A stretch of DNA of 64,000 bases, taken from assembly GCA_009763385.1 (NCBI GenBank), contig CM019822.1, forward strand, positions 24,670,842 through 24,734,841, read 5' to 3'. Positions 41,969-53,250 of the stretch are shown here, in pieces. A model generated the notes under the pieces. The model was not told the origin of the DNA. It worked only from the letters and a program-made list of their open reading frames with translations, and searched no databases. The translations under genes were made by a program, and so were the position numbers. The stretch comes from Coix lacryma-jobi var. lacryma-jobi. Taxonomy: Eukaryota > Streptophyta > Magnoliopsida > Poales > Poaceae. Every line of letters begins with the position of its first letter. Position 1 is the first letter of the stretch.

Positions 41969-43072
41969 TCCACCCGCTAACGGGGATAAATTCACCTCAC
42001 ACCCACCTCAACCCGTTGTCGCGTAAAGTATTCACCCGTCCCAGCCCCGCTCAAATATTTAGTGAATAAACCTGCTCCAACCTGTCCCGTTCCTATGAGT
42101 TCAACCCGTCACAAGCAAAAAACACCCTGCTAATGGAATGAGTTCAAATGGGTCCGCCTTTGGTGTGGGTCCATATATTAATCTGGTAATACCAACTGAA
42201 GTAGCTGCTTGTTAAATTAAATTATATGTAACAAATTTTAGTCAATTCAGATAAAATGTTATGTGTGAACGCGAGCTTTTATTTCTAGGATCCGGCTATG
42301 TGGTGGGGGCCCATATTTTGATTTGGCAGTGTCAATTGCCATAAAGTAGCTGTTTGTTAAAGTAAATCATATGCAACAAATTTCAGTTAATTCGGGTAAA
42401 ATTTTATAGTCTGAACGCGAGCTTTTATTTTTAGGGTCCGGCTTTGATATGAGGCCAACATATTGATCTAGCCGTGCAAATTGACATGAAGTAGTTGCTT
42501 GTTAAATTAAATCATCTACAACAAATTTCAGTCAATTCAGGTAAAATTTTATAATGTGAACGTGAGCTTTTGTTTCTAGGGTTCGGCTTTGATGTGGGGC
42601 CTACATATTGATCTGGCGGTACCAATTGGCATAAAGTAGTTGCTTGTTAAATTAAATCATCTGCAACAAGTTTCAGTCAATTCAGGTAAAATTTTATAGT
42701 GTGAACACGAGTTTTTATTTCTAGGGCCCGGCTTTGATGTGGGGCCTAGATATTGATCTTGTGGTGCCAATTGTCATATAATAGCTGCTTGTTAAATTAA
42801 AACATCTGCAACAAGTTCTAGTCCGTTTAGGTAAAATTTTATAGTGTCAACGCGAGCTTTTATTTCTAGGGCCCGACTTTGATGTGGGGTCAACGTATTG
42901 ATAGGAGGTACATGAACGCAATCTTTCCGCTAACCCGCCCCGACCGTTTTCTCTGTAACCCAAACTCAACCCAACCCGTACGAAAATAACACCGTTTAGA
43001 CTCGTCAACACACACCTCATATCAAAACCCGCCCCAAAAAACCCGTTTCTTCCCGACCCATTAGCAGGTTTA
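41969..43072. mobile_element. Nonautonomous hAT-type element carrying a satellite
   Basis: GTTGCGCT is duplicated at 41961-41968 and 43073-43080. The ends TCCACCCGCTAACGGG and, inverted, TAAACCTGCTAATGGG match at 12 of 16 positions. Inside, 42150-42903 is a 145-bp tandem array. No transposase frame is present. Confidence 0.85.
42150..42903. repeat. 145-bp tandem repeat, about five copies
   Basis: The word (G/A)CGAGCTTTTATTTCTAGG-like recurs at 42271, 42417, 42562, 42707 and 42852, giving periods of 146, 145, 145 and 145. Copies differ by scattered substitutions. Confidence 0.93.
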
Positions 43073-43338
43073 GTTGCGCTGCGTGCCTCTAAAAGCAAAG
43101 CGTTACTTCAGTCACATTCAGGGCAAGTATAATTCCAACCTTGCTTACCAAGAAAAGCTATAGCACATGGACTCGAAATTCACAGTCTCGATCAAACGAA
43201 CGGCACAGTTGGACAAAGCAAAAACACCATACTTTATCGCTGTACGTACTCACATTTCAGCTTGAACCATCAAATCTGATCCAAAGGCATACTGTATGTA
43301 CACACACTATGTGGCCGCGGGGTCACTTCAGCAACTAA

Positions 43339-43578
43339 GGGCGTGTTGAGTTCCCTAAATTCTCCAAAAAAATTTGCACAGTATTCGTCGTATCAAATCT
43401 TTAGACGCATGCATGAAACATTAAATGTAGGTAAAAAATAACTAATTGTACTTTTAGTCTATTCATGTCGAGACAAATTTTTTGAGCCTAGTTAGTCCAT
43501 GTTTGAACAAAGTTTGTCAAATAACAATAAAAATATTACAAGAACTTTTCTCAAAAATTTGGCGAACCGAAAAAGGCC
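43339..43578. mobile_element. Tourist/Harbinger-like MITE
   Basis: TAA flanks at 43336-43338 and 43579-43581; internal text (GCATGCATGAAACATTAAATG) resembles the copy at 40816. Confidence 0.7.
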
Positions 43579-43874
43579 TAATAAGAGTTCAAAATCAAAG
43601 TACTACTAGTATTATTATTAGTATATAGTGGACCTTCTTTTTCTTAGGACATCCCAAGAGTTAGCTATTTAGCTAGTTAGATGTGAGAAAAAACTAAAAG
43701 GGAGTAGTTACTAACGACGAGTAAATATGCTATCTATTTCGCGTAGTCTAAGAACATGATAAAAAAAACATATCAATTCTATAGTACATAGAAAAATAGA
43801 AAAAAAAACTTACTTTTATTTCTCACCTCCACCTTAGCTTAGCTAGCTACGTAACTGTACCGTTACGGTCTTAT

Positions 43875-44090
43875 TGACACCTTAAATTTTATTTGGCTGC
43901 ACATAAATACACCTTAATCCATGTGGGTTGGAGTGGATTAGAGTGTAACTTAAACTAAATTATAGCTCGATCCCTCCCAACTCATATGGATTGTGGGTTG
44001 GAGTCGATTAGAGTGTAACTTAAACTAAATTATAGCTCGATCCCTCCCAACTCATATGGATTGGAGTGTATTTGTGTGCAGTCAACACGG
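43875..44090. mobile_element. MITE-like element with a 70-bp internal duplication
   Basis: CTGCACATAAATACACC at the left is inverted as GGAGTGTATTTGTGTGCAG at the right. GTGGGTTGGAGT... is repeated at 43923 and 43993, 70 bp apart. Confidence 0.65.
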
Positions 44091-46903
44091 CCTAAGATAA
44101 AAGTAGAGAACACTCTATTGAATTAGATGTAGCTGAGCGAGAGGAGCAGCTGAGCGCTACCGACCACTAATCAAAAGTGTGCTACTGTAGTCCTGATGTG
44201 CAGCGCAGGGCTCGAGACACTTCCCTCTTTCTGGGCTCGTCGCGGCTCCGCAACAAAAATTTGGGCCTGCATGCATGCACGCATTGCGCCCTGAACACCG
44301 CAAAAGCTCTTCATGATTTGTAAAGCGCGCGCGATGTATATATGCTATGCCTGATAATAAAGTGATAATGCACTTTGCGCTTCCTTTATATGCCCAGCCA
44401 GGTTCGTGTCCACCGTATCGTATCGACCGACCACTCACATGGGCGCAGGACCAAATTACGTACAGTACTATTCAGCCGTCACCAGCAACCTATTCTCCTT
44501 CGCTGGCCTGTGTGCACTGCCCCCGTCGAAATTGTAAAACAAACGAGCATGCTGCAGCGACGTATTCGGCCGACAGCGCGCAAAAGCAGCAGAGAGCAGC
44601 AGAGGCAGAACATTCTCCTTCGCTGGCGCGACGAACGAATGGTCGATGCTTCATTCAGCCGACGTGTTCGACCGACCGCTAGCTCGATCGTGCATGTGCA
44701 TGACAGGTAAGCTGTGTTCGTTGCATGCTAACGGTAGCTCGTATATGATATGATATCATATGATGGGAAAAGCGTCACAACGAACTGGTTACGAGTACAT
44801 CTACTAGCTGACGGCATGATGAAACTAGCCAGCCATGCATGCGCTTGAGATCGAAAGGAGTGGATCCGGGAATGGCTCAAAAAATTCTTGAACAATCCTT
44901 GATATCCTAACAACCAGTGCCTGATGGCAGGTACCACTCCGGGGATATTTCATTTGTTTATTTATTTATTTATTAAACAAATCCCGAGCGTTAGAGAGGA
45001 CGTGAACGTTATCAAGCATCCAAGGGCCGAGCTCCATTAAACCTTCTGTTAACATTAGCAACAGTTATGATACCATATCGAACGGATCCGTCGATCTCCC
45101 TCGAATCATTGTCACCCACGGGTAGTTCATTGCTGTCTTTAGAGGAGGGCCCATTTGGATTGTGTGTTTTTTTGCCCCCATTTGCTGTACATGTTTTTCC
45201 TGTGAAAATCATGTTTCATGTGTTTCAAAGGGGTCCAGAATTTTGATGCAACTCTTGACCTGCTATTCCATTCAAAGGTATCTGCAACTTCCTTAAACCA
45301 AATAAAGGTGTACATCTTTAGTTAAATTTAACATTTTAGCATAAAAGTCTCAAGCGATCATCTTAAATTAATTTTTAGGTTTAATGACATCTTAAATAGT
45401 CGCCTTCCACCTTGAATCTAGGGTAACTAGGTGTTCCTCCTATTTGTGTTTTGCCATGATTTATTCTTGTCTGCAGGGAATAGTGTTGTCTCTCAGACCG
45501 GATCCATCAAAATCATAGACCAAGATTGTTTGTGCGGCATTTTAAAAATTTAGGAGTTAAGGTATAAGAGAACTATTATGAGAAAAAAGATTTAGAGAGA
45601 ACATATGTTTAGGATGATCTTTATAAGAGAAAATCGAAACTCAAATTAGAGGGACGCTTGTACTCCCTATATCCCAAGATGTTTTGGCTTTTTAGATACA
45701 AAGATTTTTTTATGCACTTAAATATACACTATATCTAGATACATAGTAAAAACAATATATCTAAAAAAAATCTAAAAAGACTTATAATTTGAAACGAAAA
45801 GAGTAGATAGTATTATTGTCTAAAGTCACTATTTGGAGTGGGACAAAAAAAAATGGTTTCGAGCCTAAGCAAGAATTACACGGTTTTCATGAGTCAAAAA
45901 TGATTCAACTAATCCAAATGTTAAAAGGAAACACACCGTATATTCTAAAGTTTTTAGCATGACAGAGCATTTAGATGGCATACAAATTGTAGTTAAATGC
46001 CTCTTAGAGTCTTAGCTATACCAGCAAGTACATCATTGTGGCACATAACCTTGAAGAAAACATTAACAATACCTAAAATTTCCTACACAAGACAAAGGTT
46101 TTCAACAGCTAAAGAAAATCCGGCCTTCAGATCAAACTTTGGCAGAGCTCCGACCCCAGTTTCCTAATACCAGTAGCATATCTTGGGTTTTCTACTATGC
46201 TAGCTAGTTGGAACTTAATTTTTCGGGGCTTGAGAGTAACGTCATTCTCCAAGTCACGTTTGATACTCCGTCTATCCATCAAAACATGTGGTTTAGGATA
46301 AGATTTGCTCAAAAATTAAATTAAAACTACAAACATCATTAAGTACTTTTAGGGTCTATCTAACTAACAACCGGTTATTTTAACTTCACCTAACAACCAA
46401 ATTTTTATCATGCACTTACACCATCATATAACTATATTTACACTGTCCTATTACTATATTTACAATAATTTCTTCAATATAATTTATTGGACAGAGTAAT
46501 ATAATTTTGAAATAAGACAAATATATGTCAAATTTTCCAAAAAAAATTTACAAATCATTTTTATGAATTTCAGACATAAAAAATATATATATATATATCA
46601 AATTATTCATATATTTTCAAAAAAATACAAATTATTTTTATGAATTTCATACATCAGAAAAAATATATCAAATTGTTCAAAAATTTTAGAACAAATTTTT
46701 CACAAAAATGTAGTGAGATCTACCTTCCCAACCTTTATCCCTTCCCTTCCCGTGGGGCTCCACCTTCCCCAATCTGTAACCCTTCACTTCCCTCCTCCAT
46801 GGCATCTTCCCATCAACATCCATGGTTGCTGCCTTATCCTCGTCCATGTCCGCGCCACGGCCGTCTGCAGGCCTCGCGCAACTAGGTCGGCTAGCCGCCG
46901 GAC
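44091..46903. other. Gene-free accessory spacer
   Basis: No open frame is convincing. It includes a degenerate CTCCC-type MITE (about 45661-45810), a TTTA repeat near 44955-44975, and AT-rich quasi-duplicated words (ATTTTTATGAATTTCA near 46556 and 46635). Confidence 0.4.
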
Positions 46904-47039
46904 CACTACTAGAGAACAGGCCTTTGGACAATTTGCAAAATCAGCTTTAGTCACAGAAAATTTTACGCCCGGGACTAGAAAGGTCTTTAGCCCCGGTTGG
47001 TAACACCAACCGGGGCTAAAGTTCCCCTCCACGATCGGC

Positions 47040-48995
47040 TCCATCCCCTCCACGACCGGCTCCATCTCCACCACGGGCTCCATCCCCGCCACCGGCCCCA
47101 TCTCCTCCACCACGGGCTCCATCCCCGCCACTGGCCGCATCTCCTCCACCACGGGCTTCCCCACCACCGGCCCCATCAAAGAAGAGGCCAGCCACAAAAA
47201 TGAAGGCATCGGCCCCACCGCCACCAAAGAAGAAAGCCTCTGCAGAAAGACATCAAGCTGTTCCTCAGAAGACGAAACTTCCCTATGATATGACTGATGA
47301 GGAAACAAATGCTGCAGCGAAAGCAGATTTGGACAAATTTTGGACGGACGTCGAGGCTAAAAAAAAGCAAAGAAAAACCCAGAGAAGCCGTACCTTTTTG
47401 TACGTCCTGATATGCTCAGGAAAAAGGTGGATGCTCATCAGAAAAAAGTGTGTGATTCTCGTAAGAAATCGCCACCATCAGACTATGACCGCACTATGAC
47501 CAAGTCACTTGAGGAGGCGAAGCAGAAACAGAAGAGAGCAAGCAAGGGTGTCCCACAGCTCGGGGAACAATCGAAACAATCAGTGCCCCCGCTTGTTGTG
47601 AATGAATATGGTTCTAACTTGAAAGCGCTAGAACAACTTGAGGTGAATCCTGAGCATCTTGATGCATTTTTCGCAGAAACTGGTCTAACCTTGTCACAAA
47701 TGCTCGGTGAAGCACCCATTGAAACTGCTCCGCAAGTTGATCAGTGGAAGAAGAATTATGTATATGGCCAGAGTCTATACAACCCTACGGCCCTCACAGA
47801 ACTTGGCACTCAAATGTACTTGTTAAACCAGTGGTACATGGCAGCGTGTACCAAAAAAGCGGATGATTGGATATGCGTCAGAATTAGAGACCATCATTAC
47901 TTCCGTGGTGATGACATTATACTTATCCAATTCAATGAGTTACACCAGCTATGCCACCTGGATGCTCTAGACAAATCTCTAGTCAGCCTCTTCTGTTTGT
48001 AAGTGATCCTTCGTTTTAATTATCTCACTCTAGCATATGTATATGTAAATGTAATTATGCTAACACTAGCTAGCGTGCCTATATACATATGCAGAAACAT
48101 GATGAGAGACCTCGCACGTAGAAATGACAAGGAGGTTGGTTTCATTGATCCATATATCGTATTCTCGGTCCCAAAGAAAGATCCCGCCTATGATATATGG
48201 AGAAATGAAACAGGGAGGAATCTCCGAAGGTTCTTGGTGAACCAAAAGAACAAAAGATATATACTCTTCCCATACAACTTTAGGTGGGTGTTGTTATCAT
48301 GTGCATATTTATTTTTACTTACTCAATTTCTATGATATATGTTGACTATATAAGCAAATTAATGCAGATATCACTGGATATTGATCGTCTTCGATCTCTC
48401 CGAAAGTCAATTGATAATCTATGACTCGTTGAGAAAACCACTGGGAGATTATCAAGATATCATAGACATTATCTAGGGGTAACTTTCGATCTCTAAATAT
48501 TGATTTCTACACTTTAAATCTGCAATAGTTAATTACGATCCAATATTATATTGTGCAGGGTTTGGGCTTGGTTCGTTCCGAAACACCGTCCGGATTTGAA
48601 GGCGACACTTCCTCGTCCTATCCAATTGCAAGTAAGTAGTACTATCTCCCCGCGTCTTTACCACTGTAGCATGCTTTCATCACACGCGCGAGATGATGAG
48701 AGTAATATCTTTTTACATCGTGCAGTGGGTTCTACGGCAACCACCAGGGAACAATTTGTGTGGGTACTACGTTTGCGAGTTTCTCTCGGTGTATGCCAAA
48801 ATAACTCCTCTAGAGAGACAGAAGGAGCTATGGTTGAAGAACCAGGTGTTGGACATGGTGCGCCTGAAAGGAATTCAAGAGACAATCGCAGGAGTTCTTA
48901 ATGACCATGTCCTCAAAGCCGGCACCGAGTTCTACTATAACCCGGAAGAACCAATATTGAAACCAAACCAAGACGACCATTTGTATGACATTTAA
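47040..48995 (+). pseudogene. Ulp1-like (C48) cysteine protease gene inside a CACTA element, disrupted
   Basis: A proline-rich start (repeats of about 40 bp, 47040-47180) leads into a charged region (MTDEETNAAAKADLDKFWTDV), then a conserved segment (LGTQMYLLNQWYMAACTKK) and the protease core. Core exons: 48098-48282 (PYIVFSVPKKDP), 48368-48476 (YHWILIVFDL with candidate His, IIYDSL with candidate Asp), 48559-48631 (VWAWFVPKH) and 48726-48995 (QPPGNNLCGYYVC with candidate Gln and catalytic Cys). This is the C48 triad order of SUMO-type proteases; several plant transposon groups carry such genes, with unproven role. Lesions: a frame change in the A-rich run near 47359-47380 and an in-frame TAG at 48474-48476 between the Asp and Cys exons. 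Exon limits are estimates. Confidence 0.78.
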
Positions 48996-49305
48996 GTGAC
49001 GGTCAATATTTGTGTTGTAAATACCAAGGATGCATGGATAATGCTGTAAATTTTATGTGCATAAAAATATTATACACATAATATGTATAGCTAGCCCATA
49101 TATATAGTTTCATATTTTATGTGTGTAATTATAAATTTTATGTGTATATATATGTGGATACATACATTAGCAGCGAAGAATACGTATTAGAAATCCTAAT
49201 GTAATATATTAGCATCGAAGAAAACGTATTAGAAAACCTAATGTAATTGAAAAACTGAAAACAATAGCCAATTGAAAAGAAAAAAGAAAAGAAAAAGAAA
49301 AAAGG

Positions 49306-49560
49306 TCTTTAGCCCCGGTTGGTAATACCAACCGGGACTAAAGAGGCCAGTCTTTAGTCCCGGTTGGTATTACCAACCGGGGCTAAAGGTCCCCTCTTTA
49401 GTCCCGGTTGGTATTACCAACCGGGGCTATAGGTCCCCCCTTTAGCCCCGGGGCCGGGAACCGGGGCTAAAGGTCGGGCCTTTAGTCCCGATTCCTTAGC
49501 CCCGGCTCCATGCCCGGGGCTAAAGGCCATTTTCGACCGGGGCTAAAGGCCCGTTCTCCA
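49306..49560. repeat. Right subterminal palindromes of the Ulp1-CACTA
   Basis: At least three near-perfect 40-nt palindromes of CTTTAGTCCCGGTTGGTATT with its inverse, plus degenerate copies towards the end. Confidence 0.9.
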
Positions 49561-49692
49561 GTAGTGACTTGCGCGCCCTACACTGCACCCGCCAGAGCCT
49601 CACGTCTGCCATGGCTGCTCCCCACCATGACCGAGGGGCCGCGAGCTCCCAAGGCCAGCTGTGTGCGCCCCCCTCGCGGGCCGTGTCCCTTA

Positions 49693-50099
49693 GGGCCTGA
49701 TTGGTTGCCTGTTCCACCCGGCCTACATGTATCCAGGCATGCAGTCCCATGGCAGCCAGGCTCAAGAGATGCAATAGACTATTGTTTGGTTGCTTGTTTC
49801 ATCTCATCCTGTCTTATTAGAGCTGTTGTTTGGTTGCAAGGCTGCATAGACGCACGGCCGCACGCAAGGCTGCTGTTGTTTCATCTCATCCTCCCGCGCG
49901 CACGGCCGCATGCATGCTTCTGCACCGCCAGAGCCTGCATCGATGGAAACGGAGAAAAATCTCGCATGGGGACGGACAGCCCCGCAGCGGCTTTTTGCAT
50001 CGCTGGAGGCTGCATCGAACACCAGAGCAGGCAACCAAACGTGCGGACGCTGCATCCCGTGGGCCTGGATGGGCTAAATACAGGCAACCAATCACGCCC
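49693..50099. mobile_element. Harbinger-like nonautonomous element
   Basis: Termini GGGCCTGATTGGTTGCCTGT and inverted GGGCGTGATTGGTTGCCTGT (19 of 20 match), flanked by TTA at 49690-49692 and 50100-50102. 407 bp; the open frames inside are not conserved-looking. Confidence 0.9.
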
Positions 50100-50169
50100 T
50101 TACTAGCTGCGCGTGGGTGCCGAGGCCAGCCATTCCGGATCGGACGGCTCAAAGTCCGGTTGCTGGGAG

Positions 50170-50393
50170 GCGCCGTTTAGTTCAACAAAAGACCTAAAAA
50201 TTTTCAGATTCTTCATCACATTAAATTTTTAGACGCATATATAGAGCATTAAATATAGGTAAAAAATAACTAATTATACTTTTAGTATGCACATGTCAAG
50301 ACAAATCTTTTGAGTCTAGTTAGTCTATATTTAGACAAGTAACAAATGTGTTACAGGAGTTGTTCTCAAAAATTTTGGGAAACTAAACAAGGC
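50170..50393. mobile_element. Tourist-like MITE related to 40816 and 43339
   Basis: CCGTTTAGTTC at the left, GAAACTAAACAAGG at the right, and the shared core ATTAAATATAGGTAAAAAATA. Confidence 0.65.
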
Positions 50394-50502
50394 TAGTCGA
50401 GTTTGCAAACACATAGGTTATATATGTAGATTTGTGCTTGTTAAACATTTGCAAAATTTGACCAGTCAGAAAGATCTTAAGAATACATTGTCTAAGAAGT
50501 TA

Positions 50503-50593
50503 CTCCCTCCGTTCCTAAATAATTGTCTCTAGAAATCCGTGTTTCCCTCACAGACACGCTTTCCGGACGACAATTAAAAAGGGACGGAGGGAG
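50503..50593. mobile_element. Very short Stowaway-type MITE (91 bp)
   Basis: CTCCCTCCGTTCCTAAATAA to GGGACGGAGGGAG with TA flanks; almost only termini remain. Confidence 0.85.
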
Positions 50594-50639
50594 TAGTCTT
50601 TCTACAAGAGTGATATATAATGTTTGTGAATAATATTAG

Positions 50640-51540
50640 AACCACAATTTCGGATGCACAAATGGTCAAACAACCAAAATAAACTTTGTAGATCTTGACA
50701 AGTTATGAAAGTTTGTAGTTGATAACTTTTTAATTTCAAGTCATCTAGTTATGCAAAACTGTGTTCGAATTTGAAAATTTTAAAATTCAAATTTTTCAAA
50801 ATACCTCGGATGAAAAAATGACCAAAATGGTTATGAAACTTTGTAGTTGACAACTTTTTTATTTGAAATCATCTTGTCTTGCAAAGCTATATTTGAATTT
50901 AAAAATTTTGAAATTTGAATTTTTTAAAATACCTCAGATGGAGAAATAGCCAAAATGAAAGTTGTAGATCTCGAAAGTTATGAAGCTTTGGTGTTGACAA
51001 ATTTTTGATTTGAAATCATCTTGTTAACGAAAACTACGTTTCAAATTGTCAAATTTTTATAAACGACCTCGGATAGAAAAACTACCAAAATAAAAGTTGT
51101 AGATCTCGGAAAGTTAGAAAAAATTGTAGTTGACAACTTTTTGATTTAAATTCGTTTAGGGCCTCAATGAAGCAAGTTACACTCGGTTTAGTATAATATA
51201 TGGGGAACCGAAACGGAGATGAAACGTATGTCAGTGTGTAGTGCAGTGGTAGAGAAGACTTCGCGCGAACGAGAGGTCGTGAGTTCGAATCTTGCTGATT
51301 GTGTGAGAGAAAATTATGTGAAAAATAAAAAAAAATCTTTGGCACTCGGCAAAGAACCTCTTACCAACATTTTCTTTTTGCCAAAGTCTTTGCCGAATGC
51401 AAAAGGCTCTTTGTCGAGTGCTGTCAGCACTCGGTAAAGTTTGGTCCTCCTGTGAGCATGTGTTCCCAATTGTACACTTTTCAGCACTCGGTAAAATTTG
51501 GTCCTCCCGTGAGCATGTGTTCCCCATTGTACACTTTTCA
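50640..51540. mobile_element. CACTA-related debris with degenerate repeats
   Basis: About four degenerate 130-145-bp units (TGTAGTTGACAAC near 50713, 50842, 50989, 51126) are followed by a tRNA-like stretch and by CACTCGGCAAAG motifs (51343-51500) like those of the large CACTA. No CACTA terminus is visible. A 57-bp direct duplication starts at 51425 and 51482. Confidence 0.6.
51235..51300 (+). ncRNA. tRNA-derived (SINE-like) segment, not a functional tRNA
   Basis: TAGTGCAGTGG (51239-51249) fits a polymerase III box A and GAGTTCGAATC (51281-51291) a box B at normal spacing. The acceptor stem does not pair and the T stem relies on wobbles. Confidence 0.4.
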
Positions 51541-51670
51541 CTGGAAAAAAAAAGGTGCAGTCGCCGGTTCTTCGTCGAAGTTCATTTTTTTTCTTGATTT
51601 TAGCTTGTAGCATTATCTGTAGGCCCTTCAGCTAATTGATAATGCTATGTTTCACAATTTTTTCCCCCCG

Positions 51671-51717
51671 CTAACACCAACTGGTCACGTTCTCCCCACT
51701 AATTCGGCCGGCAGGAT
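51671..51717 (+). promoter_or_regulatory. Promoter block shared by both expansin copies
   Basis: AACACCAACTGGTCACGTTC and the following AATTCGGCCGGCAGGAT recur on the minus strand at 63861-63909 with small changes. It lies about 50-95 bp upstream of each TATA box. Confidence 0.75.
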
Positions 51718-51764
51718 CCCCAAATTTCTTGCCACGTATACGTCTTCATCCCCACCAAAGTGCC

Positions 51765-51772
51765 TATAAATA
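51765..51772 (+). promoter_or_regulatory. TATA box of the plus-strand beta-expansin gene
   Basis: TATAAATA in GTGCCTATAAATACCCC, 156 bp before the ATG. Confidence 0.8.
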
Positions 51773-51920
51773 CCCCTCTGGTGCTCACTCCTGCAACTCA
51801 GCAAACAAACACTCGAGCTACTGAGCAAAGCTCAGCCTCTCACAGCTTCTCTCTCCTCTCGAGCTAGAGTGTTTAGTACTTAGCTTAGAAGAAGCAGCAG
51901 CTTACAGCTGAGCAGCAACA

Positions 51921-53250
51921 ATGGCGAAACCTCACACCTTCCTGTTCGGCACACTGGTCGTGCTGGCGCTCCTAGTGAGCCCCATTGCTTGCTCCCGCAA
52001 GCTCGCCAAGCTGACCCACAACCACAAGCCGGCGGCCAGGGCCACGCCACGCAGCAACTACACCACCGGTACCCCCTCGGTGTCCGGCGCCTACGGCTCC
52101 GGCGGCTGGCTGTCTGCCGGCGCGACGTACTACGGCGCCCCGAACGGCGACGGCAGTGACGGTTAGTGCGGTCGCTTTTACTAGCACTTCACTGTCTAGA
52201 CTAGACATTACTCTGGCCGGTAGTGTGCACCCTTGCACTGCACGGCATCCGGTGCACTGACCGAGCTGCAACTGAGACATGGTGTTTATTGGATGAAAAC
52301 GCATGTGCAGGTGGCGCGTGCGGATACCAGACCGCCGTCGGGCAGCGCCCCTTCTCGTCGATGATCGCCGCCGGGAGCCCGTCTCTGTTCAAGGGAGGCA
52401 AGGGCTGCGGCGCCTGCTACGAGGTCAGTCAGCCACGACGCACCGCCACAGAGTTCGTGTGGTCACTGGTCACACACCTAGCTAGCACTAGCAGTAGTGT
52501 GTGTCTCCATTAATGGCGTAGAGTGGTCGGCGCTGGGTCGGGCTAGCTAACTGAATGTGTGTGCGCATGTGCCGCGCGTAACGAACGGCGCAGGTTAAAT
52601 GCGACAGCAACGCGGCATGCTCCGGGCAGCCGGCCACGGTGGTCATCACCGACGAGTGCCCCGGCGGCGTCTGCCTCGCCGAGGCGGCACACTTCGACAT
52701 GAGCGGCACTTCCATGGGCGCCATGGCGAAGCCCGGCATGGCCGACAGGCTTCGCGCCGCCGGCATCCTCAAGATCCAGTACAAGAGGTATATACGCGGC
52801 TGGTGGCTAGCTAGTTACTGAAAAGTTCACAGCTTTTGTCCAGTCAAAACTCAAAAGGTACTATCTGTGAATCTGTCAATCCCGGTCGGTGGTAAACTCT
52901 GTCGTCCGTCGCATCGCAGGGTGCCGTGCAAGTACAGCGGCGTGAACATCGCCTTCCGGGTGGACCAGGGCTCCAACCCGTTCTACTTGGAGGTGCTCAT
53001 CGAGTTCGAGGACGGCGACGGCGACCTCAGCGCCGTCGAGCTGATGGAGGCCTCGTGCGGCACCTGGACGCCGATGGTGCAGAACTGGGGCGCGCTGTGG
53101 CGCTACAACTCCAACACCGGCAAGGCGCTGAGGGCGCCCTTCTCGCTCCGGCTCACCTCCGACTCCGGCAAGGTGCTCGTCGCCAACAACGTCATCCCGG
53201 CCGGCTGGAACCCCGGCGCCACGTACCGCTCCCTGGTGAACTACTCCTAA
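51921..53250 (+). CDS. EXPB: Beta-expansin, complete, four exons
   Basis: Exons 51921-52161, 52311-52423, 52594-52787 and 52920-53250 (GT/AG introns of 149, 170 and 132 bp) give a 292-aa protein. A signal peptide (about 1-24) sends it to the cell wall. A basic, low-complexity linker contains the N-glycosylation sequon NYT (46-48). Domain 1 (about 60-180, GH45-like six-stranded barrel without lytic activity) holds GGACGY (81-86), CGACYEV (113-119), TDEC (137-140) and HFD (151-153), with paired cysteines. Domain 2 (about 190-290, expansin CBM63-type) holds the aromatic WGALWRY. Beta-expansins loosen grass walls, probably at glucuronoarabinoxylan, non-enzymatically. It is nearly identical to the minus-strand copy 9 kb away. 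The specific family member cannot be named from here. Confidence 0.93.

Larger units (their letters stand above)
46904..49566 (+). mobile_element. Small CACTA element carrying a Ulp1-type protease gene
   Basis: Left end CACTACTAGAGAACAGGCCT, right end GTTCTCCAGTAGTG. Subterminal palindromes of the TTTAGTCCCGGTTGGTA type occur at 46983-47023 and 49306-49560. The 3-bp flanks (GAC and ACT) do not match, so a later rearrangement or misplaced end is possible. No TNP2 gene is inside; it depends on a helper. Confidence 0.82.

Noticed and set aside
46901..49569. A 3-bp target duplication for the Ulp1-CACTA
   Set aside because: The flanks are GAC and ACT, which do not match, so I do not claim one.
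51235..51300. A functional tRNA gene
   Set aside because: No proper acceptor stem and poor T-stem pairing; only the promoter boxes are convincing.
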